Source of the DNA: CAZMGV01 sp964565925
GTDB taxonomy: Bacteria > JAGRBM01 > JAHCIT01
NCBI GenBank assembly: GCA_964565925.1
Contig: CAZMGV010000008.1
Coordinates: forward strand, 116,679 to 180,678
Length of the DNA stretch: 64,000 nucleotides
Reading direction: 5' to 3'
Position numbers and translations under genes: made by a program. Position 1 is the first letter of the stretch. The number at the start of each line of letters is the position of its first letter. Below, piece after piece: positions 9,396 to 19,062 of this stretch. The notes beneath the pieces are model-generated. The model was given only the letters and a program-made list of their open reading frames with translations. It was not told the DNA's origin and searched no databases.

Positions 9396-9423
9396 CCCCG
9401 CCCCGCCATCAGGCGGAGCGGGG
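9396..9423 (-). terminator. Hairpin ending the dcw cluster
   Basis: Arms at 9396-9407 (CCCCGCCCCGCC) and 9412-9423 (GGCGGAGCGGGG) around ATCA. Read as minus-strand RNA, all 12 positions pair with one G-U; on the plus strand there is one C-A mismatch followed by GTTTTC. It starts 26 bases past the ftsZ stop. There is no U-tract on the minus strand. Confidence 0.5.
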
Positions 9424-9449
9424 GTTTTCAGGGAGTCTGAGGGTTGCGG

Positions 9450-11039
9450 TCAGTCCTTGACCGGCTGGTTGCGGCGCAGGAATGCCGGCACGTCGAGGTT
9501 CCCGAAATCGATGGGGTTCGAGAACCGGCGCCGGCCGGTGGTCGAGCCGCGCGTCGGGTCCGGCGGGGCCGAAGCCACACGGGTCTGCGTCGCGTCGAGG
9601 TCCTTGGACGTATCGTCGAAGTTCGCCTGCATTTCGCGGGGACTCGGCGTCACACGGGTCATCTCGCCGTTGGGCATGGTCACCCGGACGGACGGCGGGG
9701 GCGGCGGGGTCGTCATCACCGTCGCCGACGGGTTCACGCCCTGCCAGGCCGGGCCGGACGGATACACCCGCTGGCCGCGGTCCACGGCCGGTATCGGCGC
9801 CACGAGCCGCTGCTCGGGCAGCGCCTGGGCCATCTGGACAGGCGGCGGCGCAAAGCCGGTCGCCACTACCGTCACACGGACGTATTCACCCATGGATTCG
9901 TCGATCACCGCACCGACGATGATGTTCGCATCCTCGTGCGCGGCCTTCTGGATCAGCGTTGTCGCCTCGTCGAGCTCCGACAGCGTGAAGTCGGACGAGC
10001 CGGTCACGTTGATCAGCACACCCATGGCGCCGTGAATCGACACTTCGTCGAGCAGCGGCGAGTTGACGGCGGCCCGGGCGGCTTCCACCGCGCGGCTTTC
10101 GCCCTTCGCCATGCCGGTTCCCATAAGCGCCAATCCCGCGCCCTGCATAATTGTCCGCACGTCGGCGAAGTCCACGTTCACGAGCCCGCTCTCGGTCACG
10201 ATGTCGGCGATGCCCTTGACGGCCTGGCCGAGCACTTCGTCGGCTTTCAGGAACGCCGCTTTCATCGACATCTTGTTACCGGCCAGCGCCAGCAGGCGCG
10301 AGTTCGGGATCGTGACAAGGGCGTCCACCGACTGGCGGAGCTCGGCGATACCGCCTTCGGCGTTGCGCGCGCGGGGCTTGCCTTCGAACGGGAACGGACG
10401 AGTCACGACACCCACTGTGAGCGCGCCGCATTCACGGGCGATCTGGGCGATGACGGGGGCCGCACCGGTTCCGGTGCCTCCACCCATGCCGGCGGTGACG
10501 AACACCATATCGGCGCCCTGGATCGCTTCGCGGATCCGTTCACGGTCTTCCATCGCCGCCTGGCGGCCCACGTCGGGACGCGCACCGGCGCCGAGTCCGC
10601 GTGTGCAGTCGCGGCCGATCTGAACCTTCAGCTTGGCCGGCGAGCGGTCCAGAGCCTGCAGGTCAGTATTGGCGGTGACAAAGTCCACGCTGTGGACCAT
10701 CGCGTTCTGGACCATCGAGTTGACCGCATTGCAGCCTGCGCCGCCTACGCCGATCACCTTGATATTCACATGCCGTGACACATTCGCCTGCGCGTCCTCG
10801 AACTGGAACGCCCGCGCGGGCGTCGCCGGAACCGGTGCCGCGACAGTCGCCACGGTGATGGTTTCCTGGACCACAGCGGCCGCCATCATCCGGGGCGGCT
10901 GGGTCAGGTCATCGATCACCTCGACCTCTTCCAGATCGTCGGCCCCCATATCGGCCATGTCGTCTCCGGCGGGTCTCGGGAAATCGAGACTCAAATTGCC
11001 TAACTCTTCAGCATCTTCGAACTTAAACTTCTCTCTCAT
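9450..11039 (-). CDS. ftsZ: Cell division protein FtsZ with long N-terminal extension
   Basis: 529 residues against about 380-400 for typical FtsZ. The core begins near residue 92 (NIKVIGVGGAGCNAV), the tubulin signature GMGGGTGTGAAP is intact, and the C-terminal peptide LDVPAFLRR is the conserved FtsA/ZipA-binding tail after a Pro/Thr-rich linker. It polymerises with GTP into the Z-ring. The odd part is an acidic and Ala/Val-rich extension of about 90 residues with FKFEDAEE near its start and FQFEDAQA just before the core. The 11039 ATG has AGGAG only two bases away; an internal ATG at 10958 has GGAG at better spacing and would shorten the extension to about 65 residues. FtsA precedes it by 128 bases. 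Confidence 0.96.
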   Translation of the reverse strand: MREKFKFEDAEELGNLSLDFPRPAGDDMADMGADDLEEVEVIDDLTQPPRMMAAAVVQETITVATVAAPVPATPARAFQFEDAQANVSRHVNIKVIGVGGAGCNAVNSMVQNAMVHSVDFVTANTDLQALDRSPAKLKVQIGRDCTRGLGAGARPDVGRQAAMEDRERIREAIQGADMVFVTAGMGGGTGTGAAPVIAQIARECGALTVGVVTRPFPFEGKPRARNAEGGIAELRQSVDALVTIPNSRLLALAGNKMSMKAAFLKADEVLGQAVKGIADIVTESGLVNVDFADVRTIMQGAGLALMGTGMAKGESRAVEAARAAVNSPLLDEVSIHGAMGVLINVTGSSDFTLSELDEATTLIQKAAHEDANIIVGAVIDESMGEYVRVTVVATGFAPPPVQMAQALPEQRLVAPIPAVDRGQRVYPSGPAWQGVNPSATVMTTPPPPPSVRVTMPNGEMTRVTPSPREMQANFDDTSKDLDATQTRVASAPPDPTRGSTTGRRRFSNPIDFGNLDVPAFLRRNQPVKD

Positions 11040-11167
11040 AACTCCTCAGTAACTCCCTGTGATCCGGTTTGGTCTGCTGGGTACCGAATCAAACCCGCCC
11101 TCAAGAAATCGACGTCTCGCCGCCGCCAGCCGGACACCCCCTGCCCGCCTGCGGCGTGTTCAGGACC

Positions 11168-12412
11168 TTAGAAAAATTCGGCGAACGTCTCCTTGACGCC
11201 CCTGCCGAACCGCGAGAACAGGCCTTCGCCCATTCCCCGGCGGCCGCCGCTGCGGGCAGCCGTACCGAACTGGCGATATTTGCTGCCGTAGAGCACCAGC
11301 CCGATCGGTGTCGCAAAACGCGGATCGTGGACCATATCCACGAGCCCGCCGACACCTGACGGTTCGCCCACACGCGCCGGCAGGTCGAGCACCTGCTCGG
11401 CCACTTCGACGATGCCGGGGAGCGACGCCGTGCCGCCCGTGATGACAACGCCGGCCGCCAGCAGGTTCTTGAACCCGCTGCGGATCAGTTCGCCGTCGAT
11501 CAGTGTGAAAAGCTCGTCCACGCGGGGTTCGATGATCTGCGCAAGGGTCTTTCGCTCCACGCGCCGGGGCGGCCTGCCGCCGACCCCCGACACCTCGATC
11601 ATCTCGTCCTCTCCCACCATCTGGACCTTCGCGCAGCCGTGCTGGATCTTGACCTTCTCGGCCTCCTGGCTCGGCGTGCGAAGCCCCTGCGCGACGTCCT
11701 TGGTGATGTGCTGGCCCGCGATCGGCACCACCGCCGTGTGGCGGATGGCCCCGTTGATGTAGATGGCGATGTCGCAGGTGCCGCCGCCGATGTCGAACAG
11801 GGCCACGCCCAGCTCGCGCTCGTCGGGAGTCAGCACCGCTTCGGCGGACGCGATCTGGGTCAGCACGATATCCGACACATGCAGGCCCGACCGGTGGCAG
11901 CTCTTCATGATGTTCTGGACGCTGGCCGCCAGCCCGGTGACGATATGCACGCGGGCTTCAAGGCGTACGGCGCTCATGCCAAGCGGATCGCGGACATTGT
12001 CCTGATCGTCCACGATGAAATCCTGCGGGAGGATGTGGACGATCTCGCGGTCGGCCGGCAGCGGCACCGCCCGGGCGGCTTCCACCACGCGGTGAATATC
12101 CACGTCGCGGATTTCGCCATTCTTTACGGCAATAAGGCCCGTCGAGTTGAACCCCTTGATGTGCGACCCGGCGATACCGGCATAGACCGATTCCACCTTC
12201 ACGCCCGACATGGTTTCCACTTCGTAAAGAGCGTGTTTGATCGCCTCAACGGTGTGTTCGATGTTGACCACCACCCCGCGCGAGAGTCCCCGCGAGGGTG
12301 CGGTGCCGACACCGATCACCTCCAGTTCGTTGTCACGGATCTCGGCCACCACGGCGCACACTTTGGTCGTGCCGATGTCCAGTCCTGCCAGTATCTCATC
12401 CCTTTTCGCCAT
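11168..12412 (-). CDS. ftsA: Cell division protein FtsA
   Basis: 414 residues, actin/Hsp70-fold ATPase that ties FtsZ to the membrane. Seen: phosphate-1 GLDIGTTKVCAVVAE, the SHS2/1C region, phosphate-2 LFDIGGGTCDIAIY, adenosine motif VITGGTASLPG, and a short amphipathic C-terminal helix (RFGRGVKETFAEFF) expected to bind the membrane. Length is normal. It lies 27 bases after ftsQ and 128 bases before ftsZ in the standard order. Confidence 0.96.
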   Translation of the reverse strand: MAKRDEILAGLDIGTTKVCAVVAEIRDNELEVIGVGTAPSRGLSRGVVVNIEHTVEAIKHALYEVETMSGVKVESVYAGIAGSHIKGFNSTGLIAVKNGEIRDVDIHRVVEAARAVPLPADREIVHILPQDFIVDDQDNVRDPLGMSAVRLEARVHIVTGLAASVQNIMKSCHRSGLHVSDIVLTQIASAEAVLTPDERELGVALFDIGGGTCDIAIYINGAIRHTAVVPIAGQHITKDVAQGLRTPSQEAEKVKIQHGCAKVQMVGEDEMIEVSGVGGRPPRRVERKTLAQIIEPRVDELFTLIDGELIRSGFKNLLAAGVVITGGTASLPGIVEVAEQVLDLPARVGEPSGVGGLVDMVHDPRFATPIGLVLYGSKYRQFGTAARSGGRRGMGEGLFSRFGRGVKETFAEFF

Positions 12413-12439
12413 GGTCTTCTCCTGAAAACGCCCTCGGGC

Positions 12440-13393
12440 TTAAATCTCGAGACTCTTGCCCTTTGAACTGCTGCCCCCCGCTGCCGGTTGCGGCAGCGGC
12501 ATTTGAACTTCCTTGACCGGCCGCGCGGGCTCTTTGCCCGGTGCACCGGATGGTGCTGCGGAACCGGAGGACTGCCCCGGCATCCCCGGCAGGCGGAGCT
12601 TCAGCACCGCCATGCGCTGCGAACGGAACTCGATCGAGCTCACGTCCAGCTTGCGCTCTTCCAGATCCAGCCAGATCGCCTGGAGCTGTTTCCATTTTGT
12701 CTCCCACGGAGCCGTCCCCAGCGCGACGACCGGCACCTGCGCGGAGGAATACAGCGTCACCCCCAGAGCCGGGTCCCAGTGGAGTTCGTCCAGGCTGTCC
12801 AGATCCGGCGTTCCGCCCGCCCGGATTACCGCCAGAAGGTCCACCGACTCCTGCACGCCCTTGAGCGCCGCGGCGTCCTTCTTGCGGATATCCGCGATAT
12901 CGATCCCGGTCACGATTGGATAGTCCGTGTTCTCGCCCGGGCGGACCGACTTGAAAACAACACCCTTGTCGGAGACGTAGAAAAATCCGCCGCTCTGGAG
13001 TAGCGCCACCGGCTTGTGCTCGGTGACATCCACGACAAGCGTCGCCGGAAGCCGCCGGTATACCCGGACGCTGGCGATCCAGGGGTGGTGCTCCGCTTCC
13101 GCCTTGAGCGAGCCCAGGTCCAGCTTGAACAGGTTCTGGTCGGCGGAAACCCCCAGCAGCGCCGTCACGTCCGAGGCATTGGCCATCTGGTTATGGAGCA
13201 CAATCACCTGCCGCACGTTGAAGTGCGGGCTCTCGCTCACCGCGCGCCACAGTGCGTAGCCGCCGCCGGCGAACGCCCCGATGGCGAGCACGGCGACCAG
13301 AAGGCCGAGACCCGCCCGCACGAGCGGGCTCTGGCCTTCGGCGGCCATCTTCCGGCGGTTGGCCGGACGGCGCAGGGTGATCGTGCGGCTCAT
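12440..13393 (-). CDS. ftsQ: Cell division protein FtsQ
   Basis: 317 residues, bitopic: short basic N-terminus, one membrane helix (about 28-50), a POTRA domain (FNVRQVIVLHN) and a FtsQ/DivIB beta domain. The last 45 residues are low-complexity Pro/Ser/Gly/Lys. It is a divisome scaffold bridging FtsL/FtsB-type proteins. The start is the ATG at 13393, which shares a base with the ddl stop (TAATG); the extra 18 codons upstream overlap ddl and lack family similarity. Confidence 0.9.
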   Translation of the reverse strand: MSRTITLRRPANRRKMAAEGQSPLVRAGLGLLVAVLAIGAFAGGGYALWRAVSESPHFNVRQVIVLHNQMANASDVTALLGVSADQNLFKLDLGSLKAEAEHHPWIASVRVYRRLPATLVVDVTEHKPVALLQSGGFFYVSDKGVVFKSVRPGENTDYPIVTGIDIADIRKKDAAALKGVQESVDLLAVIRAGGTPDLDSLDELHWDPALGVTLYSSAQVPVVALGTAPWETKWKQLQAIWLDLEERKLDVSSIEFRSQRMAVLKLRLPGMPGQSSGSAAPSGAPGKEPARPVKEVQMPLPQPAAGGSSSKGKSLEI

Positions 13394-14358
13394 TATTTCG
13401 CGGAACCTTTCAGCTTCAGTGAAGCGGTGTCGAGGATCTGCTCGCACAGGGCCGGGAATGGGATTCCTGCGCGGGCGGCGATCTTGGGCACAAGCGAGAG
13501 TTCGGTCATGCCCGGAAGCGTGTTCACTTCCAGCACGAAGTTCTCGAACGTGTCGGTCACGATGAAATCGATGCGCGAGAGGCCGTCGCAGCCGATCACC
13601 TTGTGGGCAAGGATCGCGTCGGCGGCGAGCCGGTGCTCGACCACCGTGTCGAGCGGCGCGGGCACCAGATATTCGGTCTCTCCCTTGGTGTATTTGGCCT
13701 TGTAGTCATAAAATTCGCGGCGGGTGCGGATCTCGACCGTTCCGAGCGCCCGGTCGCCCAGCACTGCCACGGCGATCTCCCGGCCCTTGATGAACCGCTC
13801 GACCAGCACCTTGCCCGAATATTTAAACGCATCCTGAAGCGCGGAGGCGAGTTTCGCCTTCGTCTTCACGACGCTGACGCCGACGGACGATCCTTCGTCG
13901 TTCGGTTTCACGACCACCGGGAACCCGAACGGGCTGTTGTATTCCTTGAGCGCCCTGGGCGTGCCGAACTGCCGGCGGTCGAGTTCAACGAAAGGCGATT
14001 CGGTCAGTCCCGCCGCCCGGAAGATCTTCTTGGCGGCGGCCTTGTCCATGCTGAGCGCCGACGCCGTCACGCCCGGACCCGTGTAGGGGATGCCGACCAC
14101 TTCGAGCAGCCCCTGCACGCAGCCGTCCTCGCCGTACTTGCCGTGCAGCGCGTTGAACACCACGTCGATCTTCTTCTGCGCGAGCACCTGCGCCAGATCC
14201 CGTCCGGCGTCGATGTCGATCACGTTGTAACCGAGTCCCTTGAGGGCGCTCGAGATCGCCTTGCCCGAGCGGAACGAGATTTCGCGCTCGCTCGAGAGGC
14301 CTCCCATGAGGACTCCGACTTTCTTTTTCCGGTGCGGATGAGCCTGGGCCGCTGTCAT
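13393..14358 (-). CDS. ddl: D-alanine--D-alanine ligase
   Basis: 321 residues, ATP-grasp ligase making the D-Ala-D-Ala dipeptide for MurF. Seen: GVLMGGLSSEREISFRSG at the N-terminus, HGKYGEDG, VVKPNDEGSSVGVSVV for ATP binding, and VLEVNTLPGMTELSLVPK holding the Mg-binding residues and the C-terminal signature. Normal length. The start ATG overlaps the murB stop by four bases (ATGA). Confidence 0.96.
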   Translation of the reverse strand: MTAAQAHPHRKKKVGVLMGGLSSEREISFRSGKAISSALKGLGYNVIDIDAGRDLAQVLAQKKIDVVFNALHGKYGEDGCVQGLLEVVGIPYTGPGVTASALSMDKAAAKKIFRAAGLTESPFVELDRRQFGTPRALKEYNSPFGFPVVVKPNDEGSSVGVSVVKTKAKLASALQDAFKYSGKVLVERFIKGREIAVAVLGDRALGTVEIRTRREFYDYKAKYTKGETEYLVPAPLDTVVEHRLAADAILAHKVIGCDGLSRIDFIVTDTFENFVLEVNTLPGMTELSLVPKIAARAGIPFPALCEQILDTASLKLKGSAK

Positions 14359-15347
14359 GACAGTTCCTTCTTTCCTGTGGTCGCCTGCGAAGCCGCGGGT
14401 AACGGCTCGCCGATAATCTGGATTTCGAGTTCAAGGGTTTCGCCGGTCTTCGCTTTCACGACGCTGCGGACGTGCTCGATGATCTTTTCCACGTCCGCCG
14501 AGCTTGCCTGCGGCGACCCCACGATGAAGTTCGCGTGGAGTTCGCTCACACGGGCGCCGCCCGCGCGGAACCCCTTGAGACCGACCGATTCGATCAGCCG
14601 CCCTGCGTAGTTGCCGAACGGGTTCTTGAAGATCGACCCTGCGTTGGGTTCCGAGAGCGGCTGCGTCGCCGTCCGGTGTTTCGAGAACTCCTTCATGCGT
14701 TCGCGCGCGGACGCGACATCGCCTGATGGGACCAGCAGGTCCGCCCAGGCAACAGCATCACCGGCGGCCAGGCCGCTGCGGCGATACGACAGCTGGAGAT
14801 TTTCCAGGGACCGGTCCTCGATCTTCCCCTCGGCCGTGACGATCCGCGCCCCTTTCAGGAACTCACGAATTTCGCCTCCGTGAGCGCCCGCGTTCATGCG
14901 AACGGCTCCGCCCACGGTGCCGGGAATCAGCCCCAAGAATTCGATACCCACGAGACCGATCCCGTGGCAGAACTTCACCAGCTGGGCATTTAGCGCACCT
15001 GCCCCCGCCCGTACAAGGGCTTTGCCGGATTCTTCGCCCAGTTTTTCGACTGTCTCGAAGGCCCCGCCCAGAACGACCACGATCCCCTCGTACCCGCCGT
15101 CACGGACCAGCAGGTTCGTTCCGCGTCCGAGCAGGAACACCGGGACGCTTTCCTCACGGCCCAGCCGGTAGACCCCGGCCAGTTCTTCCGGAGTGTGGAC
15201 CTCGGCAAAGAAAGCCGCCGGACCGCCCAGACGGAATGCGGTGTGCTTCGAAAGCGGCTCACCTCGGCGCAGACGCGGACCCAGCAGACGGGAGAGTTCA
15301 CTCTCCACGTGCTCGAAACCGCCGTCGCGTCTGATTGCCGCTGCCAT
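14355..15347 (-). CDS. murB: UDP-N-acetylenolpyruvoylglucosamine reductase
   Basis: 330 residues. FAD-dependent reductase that makes UDP-MurNAc. The FAD-binding half contains HTAFRLGGPAAFF and LGRGTNLLVRDGGYEG; then AGALNAQLVKF, IPGTVGGAVRMNAGAHGGEI, and NAGSIFKNP with the catalytic Ser/Glu region. Start ATG at 15347; a GTG at 15353 that overlaps the murC stop as GTGA is an alternative. A much longer open frame upstream is a shadow of murC. Confidence 0.94.
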   Translation of the reverse strand: MAAAIRRDGGFEHVESELSRLLGPRLRRGEPLSKHTAFRLGGPAAFFAEVHTPEELAGVYRLGREESVPVFLLGRGTNLLVRDGGYEGIVVVLGGAFETVEKLGEESGKALVRAGAGALNAQLVKFCHGIGLVGIEFLGLIPGTVGGAVRMNAGAHGGEIREFLKGARIVTAEGKIEDRSLENLQLSYRRSGLAAGDAVAWADLLVPSGDVASARERMKEFSKHRTATQPLSEPNAGSIFKNPFGNYAGRLIESVGLKGFRAGGARVSELHANFIVGSPQASSADVEKIIEHVRSVVKAKTGETLELEIQIIGEPLPAASQATTGKKELS

Positions 15348-15349
15348 GG

Positions 15350-16747
15350 TCACCGCCCGCCACCTCCCACGGCCTGGCGCTCCAGCGCCTGGAACACTTC
15401 CTCGCCCACCTGGTAGACGTTGCCCGCCCCCAGCGTGAGGAAGAGATCGCCCGCGATCAGCTCCGACGACAGTGCCGCGGCGGCTTCCTTCACGGAACCG
15501 CCGAGCTGGACCTTCTTGTGCCCGCGGGCATGGAGCCCCTTCACGAGCCACTCGGAGGTCACGCCGGGAATAGGTGCTTCGCCGGCCGGGTAGATGTCGA
15601 GGATCCACAACGCGTCGGCGTCGTTGAAACAGGTCATGAACTCTTCGTAGAGCGCCTGCGTGCGCGAATACCGGTGCGGCTGGAAGCAGACGACGATCCG
15701 GCGGTCCGGGCAGGCCTTGCGGGCGGTTTCCAGCGTCGCGCGGACTTCCGCCGGGTGGTGGCCGTAGTCGTCGACCACCAGCACCCCGGCGCTCTCGCCC
15801 CGGACTTCGAAGCGGCGGTGGACACCGGTGAACCGTTCGAGACCCTTTACGATCTTCGGAAGCGGGATGCCCAGCTCTAGGCCCACGGCCACGGCGGCCA
15901 GCGAGTTCTGCACGTTGTGGCGGCCCGGAACGTTCAGGCTGACCTGCGCCACTTCCTTGTCGCCGATCACGAGCCGGTAGATGCTGCCGAACCCTTCGTT
16001 CTGAATGTCCACGGCGCGGATGTCCGCCGGTGCCCCGAACCCGTAGGTCCGCACCCGTCGCTTCACTTCCGGCAGGATCGACTGCACTTCCGGATGGTCG
16101 ATACAAGCCACCACGAGACCGAAGAACGGCACCTTGTTGGCGAAGTCGATAAACGCCTGCCGGTATTTCGTGAAGTCGCCCCAGTAGTCCAGGTGCTCGG
16201 CATCGATGTTCGTGATCACGTTGATCGAGCTCGTGAGCTTGAGGAACGTGCCGTCGGACTCGTCCGCCTCGGCGACGAAGAACTCGCCGGCGCCCGGCCG
16301 CGCGTGGGACCCGAACACCTTGAGCTGCCCGCCCACGATGACGGTCGGGTCCAAACCGCCCGTTTCGAGCACGAGGCCGACCATGGAGGTCGTCGTGGTC
16401 TTGCCGTGCGTGCCCGCGATCGACACGCCGTATTTCATGCGCATCAGCTCGGCGAGCATCTCGGCGCGCGGGATCACGATGATCCCTTCCCGGCGTGCGG
16501 CGATAACTTCCGGGTTCGTCTGCGGAATGGCCGTGGAGAGCACGACGACGTCAGCGCCGGAGACATTCTCGGCCCGGTGGCCTTCGAAAACCTTCGCACC
16601 AAGGGCTTCCAGCCGCCGCGTCGTATCGCTCAGCTTCTGGTCCGAGCCCGACACGGGGTAGCCCCGGTTCAGAAGGATCTCCGCGATTCCGCTCATGCCG
16701 GAACCGCCGATACCTACGAGGTGAATTTTTTTAGCTCTACCGTACAT
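15350..16747 (-). CDS. murC: UDP-N-acetylmuramate--L-alanine ligase
   Basis: 465 residues, normal for MurC. It adds the first L-Ala to UDP-MurNAc. Seen: VGIGGSGMSGIAEIL (UDP-binding loop typical of MurC), P-loop GTHGKTTTTSMV, the central-domain motif DEADESDGTF-like AEADESDGTFL, and DDYGHHPAEVRATL in the C-terminal domain. Separated from murG by 75 bases, the first real gap below mraY, so it may have its own initiation signals. Confidence 0.96.
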   Translation of the reverse strand: MYGRAKKIHLVGIGGSGMSGIAEILLNRGYPVSGSDQKLSDTTRRLEALGAKVFEGHRAENVSGADVVVLSTAIPQTNPEVIAARREGIIVIPRAEMLAELMRMKYGVSIAGTHGKTTTTSMVGLVLETGGLDPTVIVGGQLKVFGSHARPGAGEFFVAEADESDGTFLKLTSSINVITNIDAEHLDYWGDFTKYRQAFIDFANKVPFFGLVVACIDHPEVQSILPEVKRRVRTYGFGAPADIRAVDIQNEGFGSIYRLVIGDKEVAQVSLNVPGRHNVQNSLAAVAVGLELGIPLPKIVKGLERFTGVHRRFEVRGESAGVLVVDDYGHHPAEVRATLETARKACPDRRIVVCFQPHRYSRTQALYEEFMTCFNDADALWILDIYPAGEAPIPGVTSEWLVKGLHARGHKKVQLGGSVKEAAAALSSELIAGDLFLTLGAGNVYQVGEEVFQALERQAVGGGGR

Positions 16748-16822
16748 CGCACTTTTCTCCTCACCTTGCGGTTCGTTCCCACGGCCGCCTTACGGCAGGC
16801 GATGGAACGCCGCCAAACCCGT

Positions 16823-17929
16823 TTATGTTCTCACCGGACTGCCGTCCCCCTCAGGACGGACACCCCGGATACAGACGTCGACTATCTCCTGTGCCGCGTC
16901 GGGTCTCCCGAACCGGCGCATCTTCTCGCTCATCTCCCGGAGCCGTTCCGGACTGCGCAGCAGACCGGAAATCTCCGTGGTAAGTTTTTCGGCCGTGGCC
17001 TCGGCCTGTGTCACCAGCAGCGCCCCGCCCGCCTCGACACAGTCGCGGGCGTTGGTCGTCTGGTGGTCGTCCGTGGCGAACGGGAACGGAATGAACACCG
17101 CCGGACGGCCGAAGGCAGCCAGTTCCGCCACCGTCGAGGCGCCCGAACGACCGACAATCAGGCTCGCACCCGAGAGCAGCGCCGCCATGTCGTCCACGAA
17201 CTCGATCACCTTCGCGCCGGCAGGCCCGCTCGCGTAGGCCTTTTCGGTCGCCTCGCGGTTTCCGCGGCCGCACTGGTGCGTCCACTGGATCCCGGGAACG
17301 GCGGCCCCCACCTGTTTCCAGACGAGCGGCATCCGTTCGTTCAGCATTTTCGCGCCCTGCGAGCCGCCGAGAATGACGACCGACAGTTTTTCGGGCAGCG
17401 GACCGGAAGCTTTCGCCCGCAGCCGGATGTCGGAGCGGATCGGGTTACCGGTCAGCACGGCCTTGGACGCCGGGAACTGGCGGCGTGCCGCCTCGAACCC
17501 GAGGAACACCCGACGGACCAGTTTGCCGAGTACCCGGTTCGTAAAGCCCGCGTGGCTGTTCTGTTCCTGCACGGCGGTAAAGCGGCCCATGAGCGCCGCC
17601 GCGAGCACGACCGGACCTGACGCGTAGCCGCCGACACCTAGTGTGATGTCGGGCCGGAAACGCCGGACAATGCCGACCGACTTGAAGAAAGCGAGCGGCA
17701 GCTTCAGGAGGTTCTTCAGCCGGGCCTTAATTCCCATGCCCTTCAGGCCGCCGATGTCGATGAACTCGTGCGGAAGCTTGCGTTCCGGGAGCACGCGCGC
17801 CTCGATACCGTTGCTAGTGCCCACGAACAACACTTCGTTGTCTTTGGAGCGAGAGGCGAACTCCTCCGCCACCGCTATGCCGGGGAACAGGTGTCCGCCG
17901 GTGCCTCCGCCTGCGACGAGCAACCTCAT
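16823..17929 (-). CDS. murG: Lipid II synthase MurG
   Basis: 368 residues, GT28 glycosyltransferase that transfers GlcNAc from UDP-GlcNAc to lipid I on the inner membrane face. Seen: MRLLVAGGGTGGHLFPGIAV, the second G-loop GVGGYASGP, and the C-terminal donor motif LIVGRSGASTVAELAAFGRP followed by PFPFATDDHQTTNA. The start ATG overlaps the ftsW stop as ATGA. The longer open frame upstream is a shadow of ftsW. Confidence 0.96.
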   Translation of the reverse strand: MRLLVAGGGTGGHLFPGIAVAEEFASRSKDNEVLFVGTSNGIEARVLPERKLPHEFIDIGGLKGMGIKARLKNLLKLPLAFFKSVGIVRRFRPDITLGVGGYASGPVVLAAALMGRFTAVQEQNSHAGFTNRVLGKLVRRVFLGFEAARRQFPASKAVLTGNPIRSDIRLRAKASGPLPEKLSVVILGGSQGAKMLNERMPLVWKQVGAAVPGIQWTHQCGRGNREATEKAYASGPAGAKVIEFVDDMAALLSGASLIVGRSGASTVAELAAFGRPAVFIPFPFATDDHQTTNARDCVEAGGALLVTQAEATAEKLTTEISGLLRSPERLREMSEKMRRFGRPDAAQEIVDVCIRGVRPEGDGSPVRT

Positions 17930-19062
17930 GCCGGGTTCCTCCGCGCGATGGCGACCAGCATGCCGATCAGCCAGAAATGCACGATCAGGCTGGACGCACC
18001 CACCGAGAAGAACGGAAGCGGGAGACCCTTGGTCGGGGCCAGCCCCATCACGACCGCCAGATTGAAGAACGCCTCGGCCGCGATGAGCATCGAGATGCCC
18101 GACGCCACCAGCATCTCGAACCGGTCTTCGGCGCGGTTCGCCACCCGCAGACCCGAGATGATGAGCCACAGGAACAGCCCGATCACGGCGACGACGGCGA
18201 TAAAACCGCCCTCTTCCGCCAGCACGCTGAAAATGAAATCGGTGTGGGCCTCGGGCAGGAAGTGGAGCTTCTGGCGCGAATCGCCCAGCCCCACGCCCAT
18301 CACGCCGCCCTTGGCGAACGCAATCAGCGACTGCACGAGCTGGAAGCCCGAGTCCTTGGAGTTCTGCCACGGATCCATGAAGGCGATGAACCGCTGCATG
18401 CGCCACGGGGTCAGTACGATCATGGCGGCAATCCCGGCCACACCTGCGGCTGCCAGAGATGCCAGGTGCAAGAGTCTCGCGCCCGCCACAAACAGCATGC
18501 CGAACACGACGAGCCCGATCACGACCGTGGTGCCCAGGTCGGGCTGGATCAGGATCAGCGCCAGTGCGGGCGCCGGAATGAACAGCGCGGCCAGGAAGCC
18601 TCGCCCGTAACTGTCCAGTTTCTCTTCCATGTTCGCCAGTCCGCGGGCCATCACAAGGATGATCGCGAGCTTGGCGAATTCGGAAGGCTGGAAACTCAGA
18701 CCCGCTACGCGGAACCAGCGGCGCGCACCGTTGGCCTCGGTGCCGATCGACGGGATCAGTACCAGCACCAGCAGGACGAGCGACAGGATGTAGAGCGGCA
18801 TCCCGATCCGCTGCCACTTGGCCGGATCCGAATGGGTCGAAATGAAAGCGAGCGCCACGCCGATGGCGACGCCGATCCCCTGGCGGACCAGGTAGTGGAA
18901 CTCGTCGCCGTAGAGTTCCTTCGCGCGCAGCGAACTGGCGCTGAACACCATCACAAGGCCGATGGCGAGCAGGAACATCACGGGCGTGAGAACCCCTGAC
19001 GTCGAGGGATGCGCCTTGGCGTCCATCGACGCCTGCATGAATCGGCGGGCGGCGGCTTTCAC
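17926..19062 (-). CDS. ftsW: SEDS peptidoglycan glycosyltransferase FtsW
   Basis: 378 residues with about ten membrane helices. Seen: VMVFSASS in the first helix, GANGARRWF (SEDS signature), FQPSEFAKLAIILVMA, FIPAPALALILIQPDLGTT, and SRQKLHFLPEAHTDFIFSVL near the C-terminal half. It polymerises lipid II with its partner FtsI. It starts with GTG overlapping the murD stop (GTGA). Met13 would be an alternative start. Confidence 0.95.
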   Translation of the reverse strand: MKAAARRFMQASMDAKAHPSTSGVLTPVMFLLAIGLVMVFSASSLRAKELYGDEFHYLVRQGIGVAIGVALAFISTHSDPAKWQRIGMPLYILSLVLLVLVLIPSIGTEANGARRWFRVAGLSFQPSEFAKLAIILVMARGLANMEEKLDSYGRGFLAALFIPAPALALILIQPDLGTTVVIGLVVFGMLFVAGARLLHLASLAAAGVAGIAAMIVLTPWRMQRFIAFMDPWQNSKDSGFQLVQSLIAFAKGGVMGVGLGDSRQKLHFLPEAHTDFIFSVLAEEGGFIAVVAVIGLFLWLIISGLRVANRAEDRFEMLVASGISMLIAAEAFFNLAVVMGLAPTKGLPLPFFSVGASSLIVHFWLIGMLVAIARRNPA

